64,000 bases of DNA from NCBI GenBank assembly GCA_022376925.1, contig JAIOJX010000026.1, positions 202,716,400 through 202,780,399 of the forward strand, in the 5' to 3' direction. Shown here piece after piece: positions 59,875 to 64,000 of this stretch (position 1 is its first letter; each line of letters opens with the position of its first letter). The translations under genes were made by a program, and so were the position numbers. The stretch comes from Tragulus kanchil (Eukaryota > Chordata > Mammalia > Artiodactyla > Tragulidae). Below the pieces are notes generated by a model. The model saw only the letters and a list, made by a program, of their open reading frames with translations. It did not search any database and was not told the origin of the DNA.

Positions 59875-61329
59875 CTGCAAAGAGAAAAGAAAAGTAAAAA
59901 CTCGACAACCTGGTTAATCCGCATACATGGTTCTATTTTATGTGGCCACTTCATATTTAAATACTACTTCCAGCTTAACCAAGATTGAAATAACTGTTCT
60001 TCAAAAGGCCCACTGTGAAATCAAGAACCACACTGAACACAAAGCGCATATTAATCCAAAAGGACATTTAATTAATTTAAAAAATCCATGGCCTGTACAA
60101 ATCTCTCACTATGTACTTAAAGTCAGTGTATTACAAATATGTACACACTCCAACTTCTCACTCCATTCACATAACTGGAATTTGCAATCTGCACAGATCC
60201 TCAAACATCCCAAACTTGTCCACGCCTCAGGAAGCTGGCACAGCTGCCACTTTCATCCAGAATGCTCTTCCCCCAGTGTTCTCTTCTCACGCCATTCAGG
60301 TCACTCACCAGCTGTCACCTCCACAGAGGCCTTCCCTGACCATTTCACTCCAACATCCATCCCTTCACCTCTGGGACTTCTAAGCCTGCTTTTCTCGGCT
60401 TCGTGGTGCTCACTACTACTTTATACTGTGTCTTTCAGCTGAGATGCCTATTACATATTCAAGGCTGACGTGCAAATCTTGAATGTGGGAGGAAGGCTGG
60501 AGCTGGAGATGTAATTTAAATTCCTTAGAAACGAAAGGCACTCAAAGCTATGGGTTTGCATGAAATTATCCACAGTGTAAAGTGTAAATAGGTCAAGGAC
60601 TAAGGTCCAAGATAACATGTGAATTTAAATTTATTATATGGCCATTATGTATAGACGAGCTAAATGTTTTACTGAATATGTAACAAAAAAAGGGACTGGG
60701 CATTTCTTCGTAAAACCCTTGTTACATTTTGAGTTCCTCCTTTTCTGTCATATGCTTTATTATCAAACCAGACAGTTAGTAAATCTGGGGAGACAAAATT
60801 TACCACAGACTCAAAATAAAATTTCAAATAAAATACATTATAAGACTTCCTACCTAAGTGGATGAGAAACAGAAGTTTATTCTATGTTTCACTGTCTTTC
60901 TCTACCAGCTTGTCTATCAACTCAAAGATTTTTCAGTTAACCTTCTAAGGAACAATGATTTCTCTGCCATACGGCATACTTAAGTTCTAACACAGCAGAT
61001 TACTTACTTCTTTTTCAAAGTGAAGATAGAATTACTTATGAACATGAAAACCTTTAACTGTGACTCACTGAAATTTTTAATTGAATTTAATTCGTCTTTA
61101 CTTAGTTTCTAGCATAAAGAACTAATACAAACGTACCAATGTATACTGGCATCTAATTTTTAGAATGTCAACAGAGCCTTCACACACATTTATGTGTACA
61201 CATTGATTGTACACATGTAATTTTTATAATAAATGCATAAGGTGTTGTCATCATTCTTTATTTAGCATGTCATTTGCAGCACTATAAAATTGCGGTACGT
61301 AGCACACATAATGAAAATCAGATACTTAC
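59875..61329 (-). other. TBPL1: TBPL1 intron between coding exons 1 and 2
   Basis: Contains an L2 fragment at about 60155-60440. The rest is unique AT-rich sequence. Confidence 0.9.
60155..60440 (+). mobile_element. L2 LINE 3' fragment
   Basis: Sense L2 landmarks in order: TTTCATCCAGAATGCTCTTCC, TTCAGGTCACTCACCAGCTG, CCTCCACAGAGGCCTTCCCTG, then CTGGGACTTCTAAGCC. The 171-codon + strand frame here is not a gene. Confidence 0.78.
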
Positions 61330-61464
61330 GCCAACATCACGCTTATAAATTACGTTTGCTCCCTCTAAAGCAATCTTCCTTAAGTTCAAATGGCATCTTG
61401 TTCTAAAAACACAGACTACATTTGTAATTAGAATGTCCAATGCAACATCACTGTCTGCATCCAT
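61330..61464 (-). CDS. TBPL1: TBPL1 coding exon 1 (start codon)
   Basis: The ATG is at 61464-61462, in the context CCCCAATGG, and the donor is GTAAGT. The 135 nt encode MDADSDVALDILITNVVCVF, then RTRCHLNLRKIALEGANVIY and KRDVG (residues 1-45). The short N-terminus before the TBP-like core is typical of this family, which lacks the long TBP tail. With the other five exons it sums to 561 nt. Confidence 0.97.
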
Positions 61465-61508
61465 TGGGGTAGGCTAAAAACTTTGCTTCCCACCACGAAG
61501 ATCACATC
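61465..61508 (-). other. TBPL1: TBPL1 5' untranslated part of the first coding exon
   Basis: A TATTTTGCAG acceptor on the - strand ends at 61509, leaving 44 nt of leader before the ATG. An upstream non-coding exon is therefore expected to lie beyond the window. Confidence 0.75.
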
Positions 61509-62710
61509 CTGCAAAATAAAACAAAATAGAATAATTAAACTCAAATGTTCCGTTAATATACTGTTCACAAGGAATATTGAAAACTAAAATGCAAGAGGTA
61601 GATCTCTAACAAATCTTACTAAATCATGTCCTTTCTTTTCCCCATGAAGAATGTTTAAAAGAAAATATGTCATATAAAACCTTTGCTAATTTGGACCTAA
61701 CTTTCATTCCTTAAAACCAGTCACAAACTTCACATGCCAGGAGCTGGTCAGACTGACCTCCTGCACCTCGCCTCTACAACCACCACCTTCAGGTGTGTCA
61801 CGGTCATGGCAATTCTCTAAACACACACACTCAAGGGCTGACTTTGTGGTCCCAATGTCTAACCAATAATGGTACTATAACCCACCTCATGCAACCTGCA
61901 AGGGCTATATAAAGAATGACCTGCTTTTCCTCTTTTGGGGGGAGAATCATTGACTTTCTCAAGTTTAAAGAGATGGCAATATTAAATAAAAACATTTATT
62001 AACAGACTTTTTTCATTTACTAGTCATTCATTCCTTATTCACTTACTGAACACCTCTACACAGAGGAAAATGGTGGAAAATAGGAACAAGGCAAAGACTT
62101 GAAGGAACTCACAGACCTGTGTGTGTATAAGGAAGCTCTAACAAACATGTGCTTATAGCACAATACCATTTTTACCAAGATCCTAATTTTCCAAACTACA
62201 TACATTTTCAAAACTATGACAGGAGTATTTCTAAAAACAAACAAAAACAAGCCCTAGTCTTCACTAAGTACACGATCCATGTCTAGCTATATATTCTCTC
62301 TTTGACTGAGTTTTCACATCTTAAAAAGTTAGTAATGGTAATACAGCTGACCCTCCCCCACAAAGAGAAAAATCAGAAAATAGTAACAATATTATTATAA
62401 ATATCTTTACAATTCCTTGAATCCGTAATATGAAAAAGAACTAGTATTCTTTATAAAGATTCAAATTATTATATGACTAAAAAATGAAGCCAAGAGTCTA
62501 AATAATACAAATCAATCTTGTTTTCTGCCTTTTAGTTTCTGACAGGACACAATGAGAAGTCAGAGGGAGTCTTTTAGCATCTCTATAGGATCACACAGCA
62601 CTGAACTCTGTGTATCACCTGAATCTCAGCTTCACTCTATTTTCTCTCTTATATTAACTTCAATCTGCCTCTCTGTTTTCCTGTTCTTTGTGCTTGAGCA
62701 ACCTCAAATG

Positions 62711-64000
62711 ATTCTTATGTACAAGAGGCAGGAGAGGAGTGGCGAGGGATGTATAAGTGGACAGGTGAGTAAGCAGACGAGGGAAGCAGTGATCCGTGGA
62801 GATCTTAAAGTGCAGACTCAATGTTAGATTCACCACCCACTAGTTCTGGGAACTTAGGCCAGTTATACAACCTATCTGTGCATGGCTTTCTCACCTGTGA
62901 TACGGAATGGACAGTACCTATCAGACAGTGCCGTGGGAATTACATAAAATGTATGAAAAGTACTTAGCACATATGCTTGGAAAATAATAACACAAAAATA
63001 ACAGTAATTAGGAGTAAAAACAAGTCAAAATCCACAAGCAGAGCAGAGATTTCTTAGCATCACTTTTCATGATTATATCATAACCCAGATACTGCACCAC
63101 CTGCTCTTTTTCTATTAAAACTGAGAAATAACTGTGAGGTAGAGGCTCCTGGCTGCTCGCCCAACATCCATTCCATCCCAATGTACAGAACTCAGATGTC
63201 TAGCTGGGTACACTGTGGAAGAAAAAAATTCTATACATTTTAGCCTCCCTGGCGACAGATATAACCAAGAGGCTATAAGACTCTGTACCGGTTTCATGTC
63301 TTTTGAAAAGTGTGCCTAGAGGGACCAAATTAACCGTGAAGAGCCTTTTCCCTTTCTGCGCTTCTCCATTCTTGCTGCTTGGAATCTGGACGCGAGAGCT
63401 GGAGCTCAAGAAGCCATCTGGGATCATGAGATGGATATGGAAGAGCAGGAAGAAGAAGCTGAATCCCCAATATTGTGAAACTCCTTACTACCCTTACACT
63501 TTCTGATTCTAGACTTTATGAACGTCAGAGAAAATCTGATTTCTATTTTAAGCCCCCATGGTCGATTTTAGCTATGTGCAGTCAAATCTAATTCTAGACT
63601 CAAACACATTCCATGATAGGAGGCCACAAAATCAGAGAAACTACAGAGAAACTGCATAGGAAGGAACTATGTCACACTAACCACCTCACAGACTTTTAAC
63701 ATCAAAAAGGCTACAACAGATGCCTCAGATCTCCTACTCTGGGTGTCAATTGCTGAACTCTCTGGAGACTATAAGCATAGCATATAAGCTAAAAATCAGT
63801 CAAAAAGAAGGAGTAAAGCAAATCTTTGAGAATGCAAAGAATTCTTATGTACAAGAGGCAGGAGAGGAGTGGCGAGGGATGTATAAGTGGACAGGTGAGT
63901 AAGCAGACGAGGGAAGCAGTGATCCGTGGAGATCTTAAAGTGCAGACTCAATGTTAGATTCACCACCCACTAGTTCTGGGAACTTAGGCCAGTTATACAA
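62711..64000. repeat. Tandem duplication 18 (62711-63840 / 63841 to window end)
   Basis: The offset is 1130 bp. The second unit starts at ATTCTTATGTACAAG after GAATGCAAAG and reads identically for the remaining 160 bp. It runs off the window, so its full length is unknown. Confidence 0.93.
62825..63000 (+). mobile_element. MIR SINE
   Basis: MIR core: CCACTAGTTCTGGGAACTTAGG, then TCTGTGCATGGCTTTCTCACC, GATACGGAATGGACAGTACC, and AAAAGTACTTAGCACATATG. Its first 45 bp are repeated at 63955-64000. Confidence 0.75.

Larger units (their letters stand above)
61509..64000 (-). other. TBPL1: TBPL1 intron upstream of the coding exons
   Basis: No exon recognised. Contains a MIR copy, the start of tandem duplication 18, and at about 63120-63560 an old interspersed repeat I could not classify (motifs TTTTCCCTTTCTGCGCTTCTC and GCTTGGAATCTGGACGCGAG). 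Confidence 0.7.

Noticed and set aside
60111..60442. 171-codon and 90-codon + strand frames
   Set aside because: They cover an L2 fragment in a TBPL1 intron; no homology to a host protein was recognised.

Overview
This is nuclear DNA from a ruminant. It is AT-rich, intron-dominated and full of repeats specific to that lineage: Bov-tA SINEs, CHR-type tRNA-derived SINEs and BovB/ART2A pieces, on a background of older MIR and L2 copies. I could not fix the species. Two protein-coding genes are supported, arranged tail to tail. SLC2A12 (GLUT12 sugar transporter) lies on the + strand. Its third, fourth and fifth coding exons are here, giving the last 136 residues and the stop codon. TBPL1 (TBP-like protein 1, TRF2/TLF) lies on the - strand. 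All six coding exons are present and add to 561 nt, exactly 186 codons plus stop. This neighbour pair matches human 6q23, so the window is the orthologous ruminant locus.

Layout: 1-21391 is SLC2A12 intron sequence upstream of coding exon 3. Exon 3 is at 21392-21514 (second copy 22530-22652), exon 4 at 27226-27358 (broken second copy 28342-28430), and exon 5 with the stop codon at 43756-43909 (further copies at 44938 and 46008). From 46162 to 51484 lies the shared 3' region of the two genes. TBPL1 runs right to left from its start codon at 61464 to its stop at 51485. The part beyond 61508 is TBPL1 intron upstream of the coding exons.

The dominant unexpected structure is a series of eighteen direct tandem duplications, each about 1.04-1.18 kb, spread over the whole window. 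Each pair is nearly identical. The pairs cut through exons, introns, SINEs and L2 copies without regard to function. They have no target-site duplications, and differences concentrate at unit ends, where short non-matching spacers also occur. The simplest reading is an assembly artefact, in which overlapping contig or read ends were placed side by side instead of being merged. The duplicated exons should therefore not be taken as biology without read-level proof. One SLC2A12 exon copy (123 bp, same phase at both ends) would nevertheless be spliceable in frame, so it is worth testing.

Smaller observations that look real include a 34-35 nt copy of the 5' half of tRNA-Cys(GCA) flanked by a 22-bp direct repeat. 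There is also a 108-bp, 5'-truncated, polyadenylated retrocopy inserted into an L2 element with a 15-bp target duplication. Finally, two CHR SINEs sit head to tail and share one target sequence. No new gene system, CRISPR array or mobile-element coding region was found.
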